Notes under the pieces: generated by a model
The model's database searches: none
Seen by the model: only the letters and a program-made list of their open reading frames with translations
Told to the model about the DNA's origin: nothing
Shown: positions 16,792-25,111 of the stretch, piece after piece
Numbering within the stretch: position 1 is the first letter of the stretch
How the letters are laid out: every line of letters begins with the position of its first letter
Position numbers and translations under genes: made by a program
NCBI GenBank assembly: GCA_003248655.1
Contig: QFPM01000008.1
Span: 1 to 64,000, forward strand
Length of the DNA stretch: 64,000 nucleotides
Direction of reading: 5' to 3'
Source: Microbacterium sp.
GTDB lineage: Bacteria > Actinomycetota > Actinomycetes > Actinomycetales > Microbacteriaceae

Positions 16792-17745
16792 GTGACCTAC
16801 TTCGAGACTCCCGGCGGTCCCGCGTGGGCGCCGCCGCCGTTTCCCCCGCCGCCCGTTCCGCCGCAGCGCCCGCGCCGTGCGGGCTGGATCGTCACCGTCG
16901 TGCTGCTGAGCGTCGTGCTCCTCGCGTTGGCGGTGACATCCGCGTGGTTCTACCTGCAGTTGCAGAACGCGAAAGCGACGATCCGCGACAACCAGCGCGA
17001 GATCGACGAGCAGCGCGAGCTGATCGAGCGGAAAGACAGCTTCGGGGCCTCGATGGAGGCTCTCCTCGGCGAGACGACCACGTTCACCGGCTTGCCGCTC
17101 GGCAACCTCGTGCCGTGGGACGACTACCAGCTGCTCACCGAGCGCGCGTGGGATCAGCGCTGGAACGCCGACGCGCTCGACCAGGTCATCGCCGACACCG
17201 ATGCGGCCCGCGCCGACCTCGTCGCTCGCCGCGACGCGGCCGCCGCGCAGGCGGCCACCGAGGCCGCTGGAGGAGCGTATGACCGCGTCATCGGCCAGCT
17301 GGGCTCGGGGTACGTCAGCGTCCAGATCGACAACGCCGACGCGCTCTGCGCGAAAGACGTGCTCGCCTGCGTGATGTCGGACGATCCGCTCGTCGTGCAC
17401 GTCGACGCAGCCGACGACGCGCGCGAGTACACGACCGACTGGATCCGCACGGGCATCGCGTACCACGAGTTCGCGCATGTGCTGCAGTACGCCAACCCGG
17501 ACGAGACCGACACCGCGGTCACAGCCTTCGGCGGCGACTACGAGACGATGGCCGACTGCTTCGCGCTGACCTTCCTCGACGGTTGGACGCTCGACCACCG
17601 CGTGTGGGTCAGCGACTACACCTACTGGGACGTCAGCGTCGGCTACGGCTACGTCTGCAACGACTCGCAGAAACAGGCGATCCGCGACTGGCGGGCCGCG
17701 ATCGGCGTGAAGCCGCAGCAGCTCGGGGTCGGCGTCACCGGCTGA
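16792..17745 (+). CDS. membrane-anchored HExxH putative metallopeptidase
   Basis: 317 residues. A Pro-rich cytoplasmic N-terminus is followed by one membrane span (GWIVTVVLLSVVLLALAVTSA, about residues 31-51), a coiled coil (LQLQNAKATIRDNQREIDEQ) and an extracellular domain. YHEFAHVLQ (about residue 224) is an HExxH zinc signature. DYETMADCFALTF about 25 residues later has the E-x-x-A-D arrangement that supplies the third ligand in gluzincin-like peptidases. Cysteine pairs suggest disulphides outside the cell. It starts at the GTG at 16792 with GAGAGG upstream. The substrate is unknown and the activity is inferred from the motif. Confidence 0.72.
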   Translation: MTYFETPGGPAWAPPPFPPPPVPPQRPRRAGWIVTVVLLSVVLLALAVTSAWFYLQLQNAKATIRDNQREIDEQRELIERKDSFGASMEALLGETTTFTGLPLGNLVPWDDYQLLTERAWDQRWNADALDQVIADTDAARADLVARRDAAAAQAATEAAGGAYDRVIGQLGSGYVSVQIDNADALCAKDVLACVMSDDPLVVHVDAADDAREYTTDWIRTGIAYHEFAHVLQYANPDETDTAVTAFGGDYETMADCFALTFLDGWTLDHRVWVSDYTYWDVSVGYGYVCNDSQKQAIRDWRAAIGVKPQQLGVGVTG

Positions 17746-17884
17746 CGGGTCGGGGCACACGCCCGGGCAGGGTCGGGTTTCCACTCGTGCCGAGTGGGGA
17801 CGATGCGCGATCCGGATGTCGGGGCTCCGGCGCGTTCGGGGCCGTCTCTACGCTGGCGGCGTCCGCCCCGCGAAAGGCCCGCCT

Positions 17885-18445
17885 GTGTCTCGAACCCGTC
17901 TCCGTCCGCTCACGCCCGCCCTGGTGGCCGTCGGCATCCTGCTCGGCTCGATCTCGCTGACCGCGTGCGGCTCGGCGGCGGAGACCGCGCCCGACGACGG
18001 CGCGGCGATCGAGACTCCCGCCGCGGAGGCTCCCGTCGAGACGCCGACCGAGAGCGAGGCGCCCGCCGAGGAGCCGAGCGGCGCGACCGGAGACATCTGC
18101 GACCTGGTGACGGATGCCGAGGTCACCGCACTGATCGGCGCGGCATCCGTCGACACCGCCCTCACCTTCGGCAGCCTCGACGATGACTTCGGCGGGCAGT
18201 GCGTGTGGTCGGCGGGCGACGCGAACCTTGAGCTCGCGGCGTGGCCCGCGGGCGGGACGATGAACCCCGCACCCGCCGAGGCTCCCGCGCCCGGGAGCGG
18301 CGGTTTCGTCGCCGTCGACGGCGGCGCCTACTACGCGACCGCGTCGCACTCCTTCCGCCTCGCGATCACGGGGTCGGGAGCGGATGCCGCGGCCCTCACC
18401 GCGCCCGTGCAGGACCTCGCGCGGGCGCTGCAGGCGCGGGGCTGA
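17885..18445 (+). CDS. lipoprotein, DUF3558-like
   Basis: 186 residues. The GTG at 17885 (VSRTRLRPLTPAL) has GAAAGG upstream. The signal peptide ends in SLTAC (Cys25), followed by an Ala/Glu/Pro/Thr linker. The mature domain has CDLVTDAEVTALIG and a second Cys in GGQCVWSAG, the paired-cysteine pattern of actinobacterial DUF3558 lipoproteins. The longer open frame from 17816 lacks a signal peptide and was rejected. It probably has its own promoter; the next gene is convergent. The function is unknown. Confidence 0.75.
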   Translation: MSRTRLRPLTPALVAVGILLGSISLTACGSAAETAPDDGAAIETPAAEAPVETPTESEAPAEEPSGATGDICDLVTDAEVTALIGAASVDTALTFGSLDDDFGGQCVWSAGDANLELAAWPAGGTMNPAPAEAPAPGSGGFVAVDGGAYYATASHSFRLAITGSGADAAALTAPVQDLARALQARG

Positions 18446-18462
18446 GCGCGCGCGGGCGTCGA

Positions 18463-20028
18463 TCAGTCGCGTTCGGGGGCGTCGCCGACGAGACGCGCGA
18501 CCGCCGCGGCGCGCCCGCTGACCCCGAGCGCTCGGTAGATGCCGCTGAGGTGCTTCTCGACCGTCTTCGCGCCGATGCCGAATCGTTCGGCGAGCTCGGC
18601 GCTGCTTTCGCCCGCGACGATCGCCCGGGCGATCTCCGCCTGCCGCGGAGTGAGCGACGCGAGCGCCGACGGGTCGATGTCGCCGCTCGCGCTTCCGCGC
18701 ACGATGCCGAGGCGTCCCTCGACGCCGAGGCGGTCGAAGATCGCACGCAGATGACCCTCGACGGTGCGCGGCGAGAGGACGAGCGCGTCGGCGATCTCCT
18801 GATTGCGAAGACCCCGCGAGGCGAGCCGCGCGACCGCCTGCTGCGAGCGGGTGAGCTGCGCCCACTCGGCGTGATCGTCGACCCTGCGGGAGCGCATTCC
18901 GGCGTCGCCCGCGGCATCCGTCGTGCGATCGAGCCACGCGCGCAGCTCGCGGGGCCACGCGTCGGAGAGTGCCCGGGATGCCGCGTTCTCGTCCGCGCGA
19001 GCGGCGACGGCGACCGCCCGGACGCCGACGAGGCCGCTCCCCGCGGCGAACGCCTCGTGCGCGGCGCGATCGGCGCGAGCGCGCCCGCGGCCGCCGTTGC
19101 CGGCCGCGATCTCGATGCGCGCGCGGGCGGCCTCGCGCGCCGCGCGGAACTGCGCGTTCGCGCCGAAGTCGATGCGGTCGAAGTCGACCATGATCCAGGC
19201 GGCGAGGTCGACGTTCCCGGCGGCGAGCGCCGCTTCGACGAGCACGTCGTAGCCGTAGCCGCGGAGCGCGGGCGGCAGGAGCGGAAGTCCCGGCCCGCCG
19301 CCCCCGTCGCGCAGCAGCTCTCCGGCCGCGAGCACCATTCCGGCGTTCGCGAGACCGAGTGCCCCGGTGAGAGCCATGCCCGAATCGGCATACGTCTGCG
19401 CGGGCAGAATCTCGCGGCGCAGCACGACGGTTTCGGCGACGACGGCCTCGTGCCGTCCGGCGAACCCGTCGAGGAGCGCGCGCAGACACCGCGCCGACCG
19501 CCGCGCCTGCGGCGCCTTCGCGTCGGCGGCGACGCGCGTGAACTCGTCCGCGGCGCGCGCGAGCTCGCCGCGGAACAGCAGCGCGCGGACGAGCGCGAGC
19601 CGCAGCCACACGCGGGCGCGCACCGGCACGCGCTGCGCGAGCGCCGCCGTGAGGATCTCGGCGCAGAAATCGATGCGCCCGACGAGGTGCGCCGCTTCGC
19701 TGATCTGGAACGTCGCCATCGCCCCGGCGAGGGTCGTCGCATCGTGCGGAGCGCGAAGCGGCTGCGACACCGCCCCCGTGCACAGGGCCTCGATCTGCGC
19801 GCGCGCCGCGGCGGCCGGCTCCGAGCCGTCGTCGACGGCCGCGATCGCCGTCAGCGCCTCGGCGAACTGGCCGCGGAAGAGGAGCAGGTACGCATCCACC
19901 CAGTCGTGGGGAGCATCGCCGCCGACGCTCTCGGCATCACCGGCGCGACCGGCGCGACCGGCGCTGAGGCCGTGCTCCATGAGCTCCAGCAGCGCGGTCG
20001 CGCGCTCGAGGTCGCCGGCATCCGACAT
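18463..20028 (-). CDS. LuxR-family regulator with two C-terminal HTH domains
   Basis: 521 residues. The first ~375 are helical and Ala/Arg-rich with TPR-like periodicity (a large-LuxR/MalT-type sensor without a visible ATP-binding loop). The C-terminus carries two LuxR HTH units in tandem: LTRSQQAVARLASRG ... SPRTVEGHLRAIFDRLGV, then LTPRQAEIARAIVAGESSAELA ... KTVEKHLSGIYRALGV. Each has the full recognition-helix signature. A single HTH is the rule, so the duplication is unusual. The ATG at 20028 was chosen; the upstream extension is shadow. The target is unknown; it lies 29 nt after the crcB pair on the same strand. Confidence 0.82.
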   Translation of the reverse strand: MSDAGDLERATALLELMEHGLSAGRAGRAGDAESVGGDAPHDWVDAYLLLFRGQFAEALTAIAAVDDGSEPAAAARAQIEALCTGAVSQPLRAPHDATTLAGAMATFQISEAAHLVGRIDFCAEILTAALAQRVPVRARVWLRLALVRALLFRGELARAADEFTRVAADAKAPQARRSARCLRALLDGFAGRHEAVVAETVVLRREILPAQTYADSGMALTGALGLANAGMVLAAGELLRDGGGGPGLPLLPPALRGYGYDVLVEAALAAGNVDLAAWIMVDFDRIDFGANAQFRAAREAARARIEIAAGNGGRGRARADRAAHEAFAAGSGLVGVRAVAVAARADENAASRALSDAWPRELRAWLDRTTDAAGDAGMRSRRVDDHAEWAQLTRSQQAVARLASRGLRNQEIADALVLSPRTVEGHLRAIFDRLGVEGRLGIVRGSASGDIDPSALASLTPRQAEIARAIVAGESSAELAERFGIGAKTVEKHLSGIYRALGVSGRAAAVARLVGDAPERD

Positions 20029-20057
20029 GAGACGATCCTGGCACGCCGCGCGGGTCG

Positions 20058-20432
20058 TCAGCGCGGGAACAGCCCGCCGATCGTGAGGCCGAGCGCCGCG
20101 GCGATCAGGCACACGACGAGCGTGCCGAGGAGGTTGAGCAGCGCCCAGTCACGCCGACCGCGCCGGCCGAGCAGCGCCGTCTCGACCGACACGGTGCTGA
20201 AGGTCGTGAACCCGCCGAGCACACCGACCCCGAGGATCGCGAGCCACGCGGGCGCGACGGCCGGCAGCCCCGTCAGCAGCCCCAGCAGGAACGACCCCGT
20301 CGCATTGACCACGAGGATGCCGACGGGGAACACTCCCGTCCGCCCGCGCATGACCGCGCCGTCGACGAGGTAGCGCGCGCCCGCGCCGAGCCCTCCGCCG
20401 ACGACGAGGGCCGCGAGGCCGAGCGCGCTCAC
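20058..20432 (-). CDS. crcB: fluoride channel subunit CrcB/Fluc (second copy)
   Basis: 124 residues with four membrane helices and the Fluc signature: NATGSFLLGLLTG (pore Asn and hinge) and GGFTTFSTVSVE (the TTFS track with conserved Phe and Thr). It starts with a GTG that overlaps the stop of the upstream crcB by 4 nt. Two different crcB genes in tandem normally make a heterodimeric, dual-topology channel that exports fluoride from the cytoplasm. No fluoride riboswitch is evident upstream of the pair. Confidence 0.9.
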   Translation of the reverse strand: MSALGLAALVVGGGLGAGARYLVDGAVMRGRTGVFPVGILVVNATGSFLLGLLTGLPAVAPAWLAILGVGVLGGFTTFSTVSVETALLGRRGRRDWALLNLLGTLVVCLIAAALGLTIGGLFPR

Positions 20433-20905
20433 TCGGCATCCTCCGGCGCGGGACCGGCGGATGCCGGGCGGGCCGGGCCGGGCGCCACGGCATCCGCCGC
20501 CCGCCGCTCGCCGACCCGCAGACCCGCGACCGCCGCGACGACCCCGCCGAACACCGACACCGCGACGAGCGCGAGCCCGACGACGGGCGAGGCTGTGAAG
20601 GTCGTGAGCGACTGCACGGCGAACGCGCTGTAGGTCGTGAAACCGCCGAGCGCCCCCGTGCCGAGGAAGGCGCGAAGCCGCGGATGCCGGTCGGCGAGCG
20701 CCCCGACGACAACCCCCAGCAGGAACGATCCGGCGAGGTTGATCGCGAGCGTCACCGCGGGCACCACGAGCGGATGCGCGTCCGCGCCGAACGGCAGCGT
20801 CAGCGCGGCGCGCGCCACGACTCCGACTGCGCCGCCTGCGACCACCAGAGCGAGCGTCGATGCAGAGAACCACGCGGCGTTCGGGGAGGGCGCGGGGCGG
20901 GTCAT
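20429..20905 (-). CDS. crcB: fluoride channel subunit CrcB/Fluc (first copy)
   Basis: 158 residues from the ATG at 20905. Four membrane helices with INLAGSFLLGVVVGAL and GGFTTYSAFAVQSL, the conserved pore motifs of Fluc channels. It carries a longer Ala/Pro/Arg-rich C-terminal tail (about 35 residues) than its partner, overlapping the partner's start. It partners with the next gene as a heterodimer. It lies 20 nt after the topoisomerase gene and may be read with it. Confidence 0.9.
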   Translation of the reverse strand: MTRPAPSPNAAWFSASTLALVVAGGAVGVVARAALTLPFGADAHPLVVPAVTLAINLAGSFLLGVVVGALADRHPRLRAFLGTGALGGFTTYSAFAVQSLTTFTASPVVGLALVAVSVFGGVVAAVAGLRVGERRAADAVAPGPARPASAGPAPEDAE

Positions 20906-20925
20906 GTCCGCAGAATAGGCCCCCC

Positions 20926-21897
20926 TCACCCCAGAATCAGCGCGCGGATCGCCGATTCGGGCGACACGGTCGTGTCGAGCACGACTCCTTTGCGATACCG
21001 CTGGAAGACCCGCGGGTCGATGTACGAGCTTCTCGCGACGGTGGGGGTGTTGCCGAGGGCCGACGCCGCCGCCTTCACCGCGAGGACCTCCGCGTGCGTG
21101 CGGTCGGCCTTCGTGGCATCCGATCCGAGCGGGCCGAGCTGCGCGAGCGCCTCGGCGGCGAGGATCGTCCCGCGGAGCGTCCGGAAGTCCTTCGCGCTGA
21201 ACGCGCCGCCCGTCATGACGCGGACGTACGCGTTGACGTCCTTCGGCGTGAGCGCCACGCGCCGCCGCCCGCGCGAGTAAGCCAGCAGCGGTGACGACGG
21301 CCGCCCCGCCACGAGCAGCGCGATGACGACGGCGAGCTCGGCGTCGTCGATGTCGAGGCTTTGCCGCTTGCCGCTCTTGCCCGGGAACCGCAGGCTCGTG
21401 AGGGTCTCCGCGACCACGGCATCCCTTCGGCGCAGCGTCGTCAGCCCGCGACTGCCGTGCTTCGTGAGGTACTTCGCGCTGCCGACGCGCGGCGCCGCCT
21501 GATCGAGCAGCCGGAACGCCGTCGCAAGCACCCGCTCACGGTCGAGGTCATCGCGGCGGAGCGAGGTCGTCACCCGCGCCCGCGCCTGCGGAAGGGATGC
21601 CGCGAGCTGCAGCGCCCGCGCGTACTTGCCCTTGTCGCGGCCCGCCGACCAGTCCGGGTGGTAGAGGTACTGCAGGCGCCCCGCCTCGTCGACGCCGGTC
21701 GCCTGGATGTGGCCGTTCGGCGCGGCGCTGATCCAGACCTCGCTCCACGCCGGCGGGATGACCAGCGCCGTCACCCGATCGCGCTCGGATGCCGGCAGGG
21801 CCGAGCCGTCGGCATCCGTATATCTGAAGCCGGTGCCGGCGCGCACCCGGCGGTAGCCGAGATCGGTGCCGGGTCGCACCCGCCGCAGTCGCGGCAC
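20926..21897 (-). CDS. type IB DNA topoisomerase (bacterial/poxvirus-like)
   Basis: About 323 residues, relaxing supercoils through a 3'-phosphotyrosyl intermediate. Signs of the family are GFRYTDADG near the N-terminus, IPPAWSEVWIS, SAKYLTKHGSRGLTTLRRRD, SAKDFRTLRGT (active-site Arg/Lys region), and a C-terminal SSYIDPRVF with the probable nucleophile Tyr. The GTG at 21897 fits the family start (VPRLRRVRPGTDLGYRR), but no strong ribosome-binding site precedes it. The frame is open well upstream; that part is non-coding. Such enzymes are accessory in actinobacteria and common in soil isolates. Confidence 0.85.
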   Translation of the reverse strand: MPRLRRVRPGTDLGYRRVRAGTGFRYTDADGSALPASERDRVTALVIPPAWSEVWISAAPNGHIQATGVDEAGRLQYLYHPDWSAGRDKGKYARALQLAASLPQARARVTTSLRRDDLDRERVLATAFRLLDQAAPRVGSAKYLTKHGSRGLTTLRRRDAVVAETLTSLRFPGKSGKRQSLDIDDAELAVVIALLVAGRPSSPLLAYSRGRRRVALTPKDVNAYVRVMTGGAFSAKDFRTLRGTILAAEALAQLGPLGSDATKADRTHAEVLAVKAAASALGNTPTVARSSYIDPRVFQRYRKGVVLDTTVSPESAIRALILG

Positions 21898-22065
21898 GTC
21901 AGAGGCCCTGTTGGACGGCGGAGCGTGTGGATGCGTGGGGCGTTCGATTCTGGGGCATACATCGGCCCTATCGCAGTTTCCCCCCGACTGGCAAGGGGGT
22001 CCCCGAATCCCGCACGCCGGGCTACTTTCGGGGGGTCGCTTCACCCTGAAAAGGAAGAACCTCAC

Positions 22066-22227
22066 ATGAACATTGCACTGCTCATCATCATCATCGTTGC
22101 CATCGTCCTCGCCATCGTCGGCGGCATGAACGCCGCCTTCAACTGGCTCCTGTGGGTCGCGTTGATCGTCGGCGTCATCGCCCTCATCGCGTTCCTGCTG
22201 CGAGTCGTGCGCGGCGGCAAGGCGTAG
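22066..22227 (+). CDS. small hydrophobic membrane protein, 53 aa
   Basis: Two membrane-spanning stretches: LLIIIIVAIVLAIVGGM, and WLLWVALIVGVIALIAFLL followed by a basic RVVRGGKA tail. AAGGAAG lies about 8 nt before the ATG, a strong ribosome-binding site that supports translation. It is divergent from the topoisomerase and convergent with the MerR gene. The function is unknown; tiny hydrophobic proteins of this kind are often envelope-stress related, but nothing here proves that. Confidence 0.75.
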   Translation: MNIALLIIIIVAIVLAIVGGMNAAFNWLLWVALIVGVIALIAFLLRVVRGGKA

Positions 22228-22251
22228 CTCCCTCAGACTGCGCGCCGCGCG

Positions 22252-22312
22252 CACAGGTGGCGCGTGCCGTGGGTATCCCCCAGATATACCTACGGCACGC
22301 GCCACATCTGTG
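22252..22312. terminator. long hairpin shared by two convergent genes
   Basis: Arms 22252-22276 and 22286-22312 pair over about 25 bp (CACAGGTGGCGCGTGCCG against its complement, with a 2-nt bulge and one mismatch) around a 9-nt loop. It lies between the small membrane gene and the MerR gene, whose stop is 7 nt away. It is probably a bidirectional terminator. Confidence 0.65.
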
Positions 22313-22318
22313 TCCGGG

Positions 22319-23080
22319 CTACAGTTCCGCGTCCGCGCAGACAGCGAGTGCGTCGCGCACGAAGCGCGCACCGCTCTCGCCGCCGTAGTTCGCGGCGAAC
22401 CGGGCATCCGCGACGTACAGCTCGCCCAGCCCGCGCACGTACCCGGCGATATCGCCGCCGGGCTTCGCCGCGGGCGTCCCCGGGATGGCGCGCAGCCACG
22501 CCACGTGGCGGGCGGCGAGCGCCTGCGCCTCGGGGGAATCGGGCGCGATGCCGCGCGCGGCGGCATCCGTCCACGCGGCGTTCAGCGCCGCGGTCTGCGC
22601 CGTCCAGTCGCCCTTCGACCCGGCATCCATGCCCTGCCACCAGCGGTCGGAGTCGGCGTATGCCTGCTCTCCCCACCGCTCGATGACCTCGTCCTTGTAC
22701 CTCGTGTGATCGAACCCGTCGAACATCTGCTCGGCCATGGGCTCCTCTCCTTTCTTCAGTGTCGTGATGGTCGCCGCCACCGACGCGATCTGCCGGGCGA
22801 GGCGATCCTGCTCGGCGCGTAGCCACGCGAGGTGGTCGGTGAGCGCGTCTTCGGCATCCACGCGCCGCGCGAGGAGCTCGCCGATCTGCGGCAGCCCGAG
22901 CCCGAGCTCACGCAGTAGCAGGATGCGCTGCAGCCGAACGAGCGCCTCGGCGTCGTAGCGGCGGTAGCCGTTCGACGCGACGCGGCTCGGCGCGAGCAGC
23001 CCCACCGCCTCGTAGTGGCGGAGCGTGCGGCTCGTCGTTCCCGCGATCTTCGCCACCTCGTGGATCGATCTGTCGTTCAT
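22319..23080 (-). CDS. MerR-family regulator with TipAS-type ligand domain
   Basis: 253 residues. The N-terminal winged HTH (IHEVAKIAGTTSRTLRHYEAVGLLAPSRV, residues 6-34) and dimerisation helix (ALTDHLAWLRAEQDRLARQIA) are followed by a TipAS domain (about 118-253) with FDHTRYKDEVIERWGEQAY and WWQGMDAGSKGDWTAQ. TipA-type regulators bind peptide antibiotics and activate export or stress genes. The ATG at 23080 gives a standard MerR N-terminus; the longer open frame runs into the IS element and was rejected. A dyad 18 nt upstream suggests autoregulation. Confidence 0.88.
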   Translation of the reverse strand: MNDRSIHEVAKIAGTTSRTLRHYEAVGLLAPSRVASNGYRRYDAEALVRLQRILLLRELGLGLPQIGELLARRVDAEDALTDHLAWLRAEQDRLARQIASVAATITTLKKGEEPMAEQMFDGFDHTRYKDEVIERWGEQAYADSDRWWQGMDAGSKGDWTAQTAALNAAWTDAAARGIAPDSPEAQALAARHVAWLRAIPGTPAAKPGGDIAGYVRGLGELYVADARFAANYGGESGARFVRDALAVCADAEL

Positions 23081-23097
23081 GGATGCCACGCTAAAGG

Positions 23098-23112
23098 TTG
23101 ACGTCGCGTCAA
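23098..23112. promoter_or_regulatory. dyad in the promoter of the MerR/TipAS gene
   Basis: TTGACG-TCG-CGTCAA (on the minus strand TTGACGCGACGTCAA) is a perfect 6+6 dyad just upstream of the start and contains a consensus-like -35 TTGACG. MerR proteins bind dyads between -35 and -10. A TTTAGCG nearer the gene could be the -10. The IS110 left end begins right behind it. Confidence 0.55.
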
Positions 23113-24586
23113 GGTCAAGCCGTCGATGAGCCCCCCCGTTACTTTCTTCGTGACCGTCTGGCGGAGGATGCTGGGCGGTGACGGCCTGCCGGGCCCGGCA
23201 TGATTGCTGCCCCCTGTCCTTGATGATCCGGGGGGTGTTGTCACCGGGCCTGGTTGGCGGTGTGTGATCGCTGATAGGGGCTGGACCCGAGCATGCTCGA
23301 GGCCGTTCGTAACGTGGATGCCGAGACGCACCGTCGCGGACGCCGTCGCGGGAGCGAACGGAGGCAACATGGTCACCAGCATCGACAGATACGACGAGGT
23401 CGACGTGTTCGTTGGGCTCGACGTCGGCAAGGGGGAACACCACGCCGTCGCCCTCGACCGGACCGGCAAGCGGCTATTCGACAGAGCGTTGCCGAACGAC
23501 GAACGCCGGCTTCGCGGAGTGCTCGGCCAGCTCAAGGCGCACGGCACGATCCTCCTGGTCGTCGACCAGCCCGCAACCATCGGTGCCCTGCCCGTCGCGG
23601 TCGCGCAAGCCGGCGGGGCTCTGGTCGGCTACCTTCCCGGACTGGCAATGCGCCGCATCGCCGACCTGCACCCGGGAGAGGCGAAGACCGACGCGAGAGA
23701 CGCGGCGATCATCGCCGAGACCGCGCGGACGATGCCGCACACGCTCCGCTCGATCCAGGTCGCCGATGAGCAGGTCGCCGAGCTGTCGATGCTCTGCGGG
23801 TTCGATGACGACCTCGCCGGACAGATCACCCAAGTCAGCAACCGCATCCGGGGACTGCTGACCCAGATCCACCCCGCGCTGGAACGCGTCATCGGGCCGC
23901 GGCTGGACCATCCGGCCATGCTCGACCTGCTGCAGCACTACCCGTCGCCCGCAGCGATGAGATCAGCGGGTGAGAAACGTCTCGGGAACCGGCTACTGAA
24001 GAACGCGCCCCGCAAGGGCCGCGTCTGGGCCGCGGAGATCGTGACCGCGCTCGGTGAGCAGACCGTCGTGGTCACCGGCACCAACGCCGCAGCTCTCGTC
24101 CTGCCGAGGCTGGCGGAGCAGCTCGCCGCACTCCGCCGACAGCGGGGCGAGATCGCCGTCGAGGTCGAGAAGATCGTCGACGCTCACCCTCTTCAGCCGG
24201 TCCTGACGAGCATGCCCGGAGTCGGCGTCAGGACCGCGGCCCGGCTCCTCACCGAAGTCACCACGAAGACCTTCCCCACCGCCGGGCACCTCGCCGCCTA
24301 CGCCGGCCTCGCCCCAGTCACCCGCAGATCCGGCACGTCAATCCGGGGTGAGTATCCCTCCCGCCGCGGGAACAAGATCCTGAAACGGGCCATGTTCCTC
24401 TCCGCCTTCGCCGCACTCCGAGACCCCGAATCGCGCGCCTACTACGACCGCAAGATCGCGCAAGGCAAACGGCACAACCAAGCCCTTATTGCCCTCGCCA
24501 GGCGTCGATCCGACGTCCTCTACGCGATGCTCCGCGACGGCACCCTCTACCAGCCGCACACGACTGCGATCGCCGCGTGAGCGGGA
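23113..24586 (+). mobile_element. IS110-family insertion sequence (approximate limits)
   Basis: Contains one recombinase gene with about 256 nt of non-coding sequence before it and only a few bases after it. IS110 elements lack long terminal inverted repeats, and I see none, so the ends are approximate. The left limit is set after the MerR promoter dyad and the right limit at the end of the convergent GNAT gene. The long left non-coding part is the expected site of the bridge RNA in this family and includes the palindrome TGCCGGGCCCGGCA (23187-23200). Confidence 0.7.
23369..24580 (+). CDS. IS110-family transposase (DEDD recombinase)
   Basis: 403 residues. The N-terminal RuvC-like DEDD domain shows VFVGLDVGKGEHHA (first Asp, about residue 14), VVDQPATIGALP, and AKTDARDAAIIAETAR (later Asp residues). 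The C-terminal domain of the IS116/IS110/IS902 type has TSMPGVGVRTAARLLTEV and AAYAGLAPVTRRSGTS with the conserved Ser, then RRGNKILKRAMFLSAFAAL. GGAGG lies just before the ATG at 23369. The gene looks complete and probably active. It ends 6 nt from the convergent GNAT stop. Confidence 0.93.
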   Translation: MVTSIDRYDEVDVFVGLDVGKGEHHAVALDRTGKRLFDRALPNDERRLRGVLGQLKAHGTILLVVDQPATIGALPVAVAQAGGALVGYLPGLAMRRIADLHPGEAKTDARDAAIIAETARTMPHTLRSIQVADEQVAELSMLCGFDDDLAGQITQVSNRIRGLLTQIHPALERVIGPRLDHPAMLDLLQHYPSPAAMRSAGEKRLGNRLLKNAPRKGRVWAAEIVTALGEQTVVVTGTNAAALVLPRLAEQLAALRRQRGEIAVEVEKIVDAHPLQPVLTSMPGVGVRTAARLLTEVTTKTFPTAGHLAAYAGLAPVTRRSGTSIRGEYPSRRGNKILKRAMFLSAFAALRDPESRAYYDRKIAQGKRHNQALIALARRRSDVLYAMLRDGTLYQPHTTAIAA

Positions 24587-25045
24587 TCAGACCGCAGCGA
24601 TGGGACGCGACCAGGCAACTTCACGACCCAGCTGCCCGGTCTGCTGAAACAGTCGCACCTGGTGGGTGTCAGCCAGCGCCTCGGCGAGCTCGTCACGATC
24701 AGCGGACTCGAAACCCAGGCTCTGCCAGAACGGGCCCGACCGGCGGCTGAACAGCCACGCCCTGCTCGCGCCCTCCTCGACGGCACGCTCAAGCGCGAAG
24801 CTCGCGAGGGCGCTGCCGCGCCCACGCGAACGCTGCGCCACACTGACCGCGACGCTCCGGATCAGAGCGTGGTGACCATCGGAGCTGATCTCATACCCGG
24901 TGCTGCCGACGATCACGCCCGCCTCGTCGCGCTCCAGCCACAACCGCACGCCTGGGGCATCCAGGCCGCTCAGCGTGAGATCAACCTCGCTAAGAAACGC
25001 CGTCAGCGCCTTGACATCCGCCGGGCTGCACCTCTCAAGATCCAC
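24587..25045 (-). CDS. GNAT-family N-acetyltransferase, ArsN-like
   Basis: 152 residues with a compact GNAT fold. SVAVSVAQRSRGRGSALASFALE is the acetyl-CoA pyrophosphate loop (R/Q-x-x-G-x-G/A), followed by FWQSLGFESADRDEL near the end. The gaps between GVIVGSTGYEI, ALIRSVAVS and the GF motif resemble ArsN2-type acetyltransferases, but there are no arsenic genes nearby, so the substrate is open. The 3' end lies at the edge of the IS110 element. If the element landed in this gene the native C-terminus could be altered, although the length is normal. Confidence 0.7.
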   Translation of the reverse strand: MDLERCSPADVKALTAFLSEVDLTLSGLDAPGVRLWLERDEAGVIVGSTGYEISSDGHHALIRSVAVSVAQRSRGRGSALASFALERAVEEGASRAWLFSRRSGPFWQSLGFESADRDELAEALADTHQVRLFQQTGQLGREVAWSRPIAAV

Positions 25046-25111
25046 CCATCAAGTCAACCATTCGCGACCATCAAGACTTGACGAACGACATAGGGGCACC
25101 CCCCCCTGGCT

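Noticed and set aside
20906..20930. Fluoride riboswitch before the crcB pair
   Set aside because: The gap to the topoisomerase gene is only about 20 nt, too short for the riboswitch; none is seen in the nearby leader.
21898..22566. N-terminal extension of the topoisomerase IB gene
   Set aside because: It overlaps the small membrane gene and the MerR gene on opposing frames and has no topoisomerase features.
23113..24586. Terminal inverted repeats of the insertion element
   Set aside because: No matching ends were found by eye, as expected for the IS110 family; the limits given are therefore approximate.
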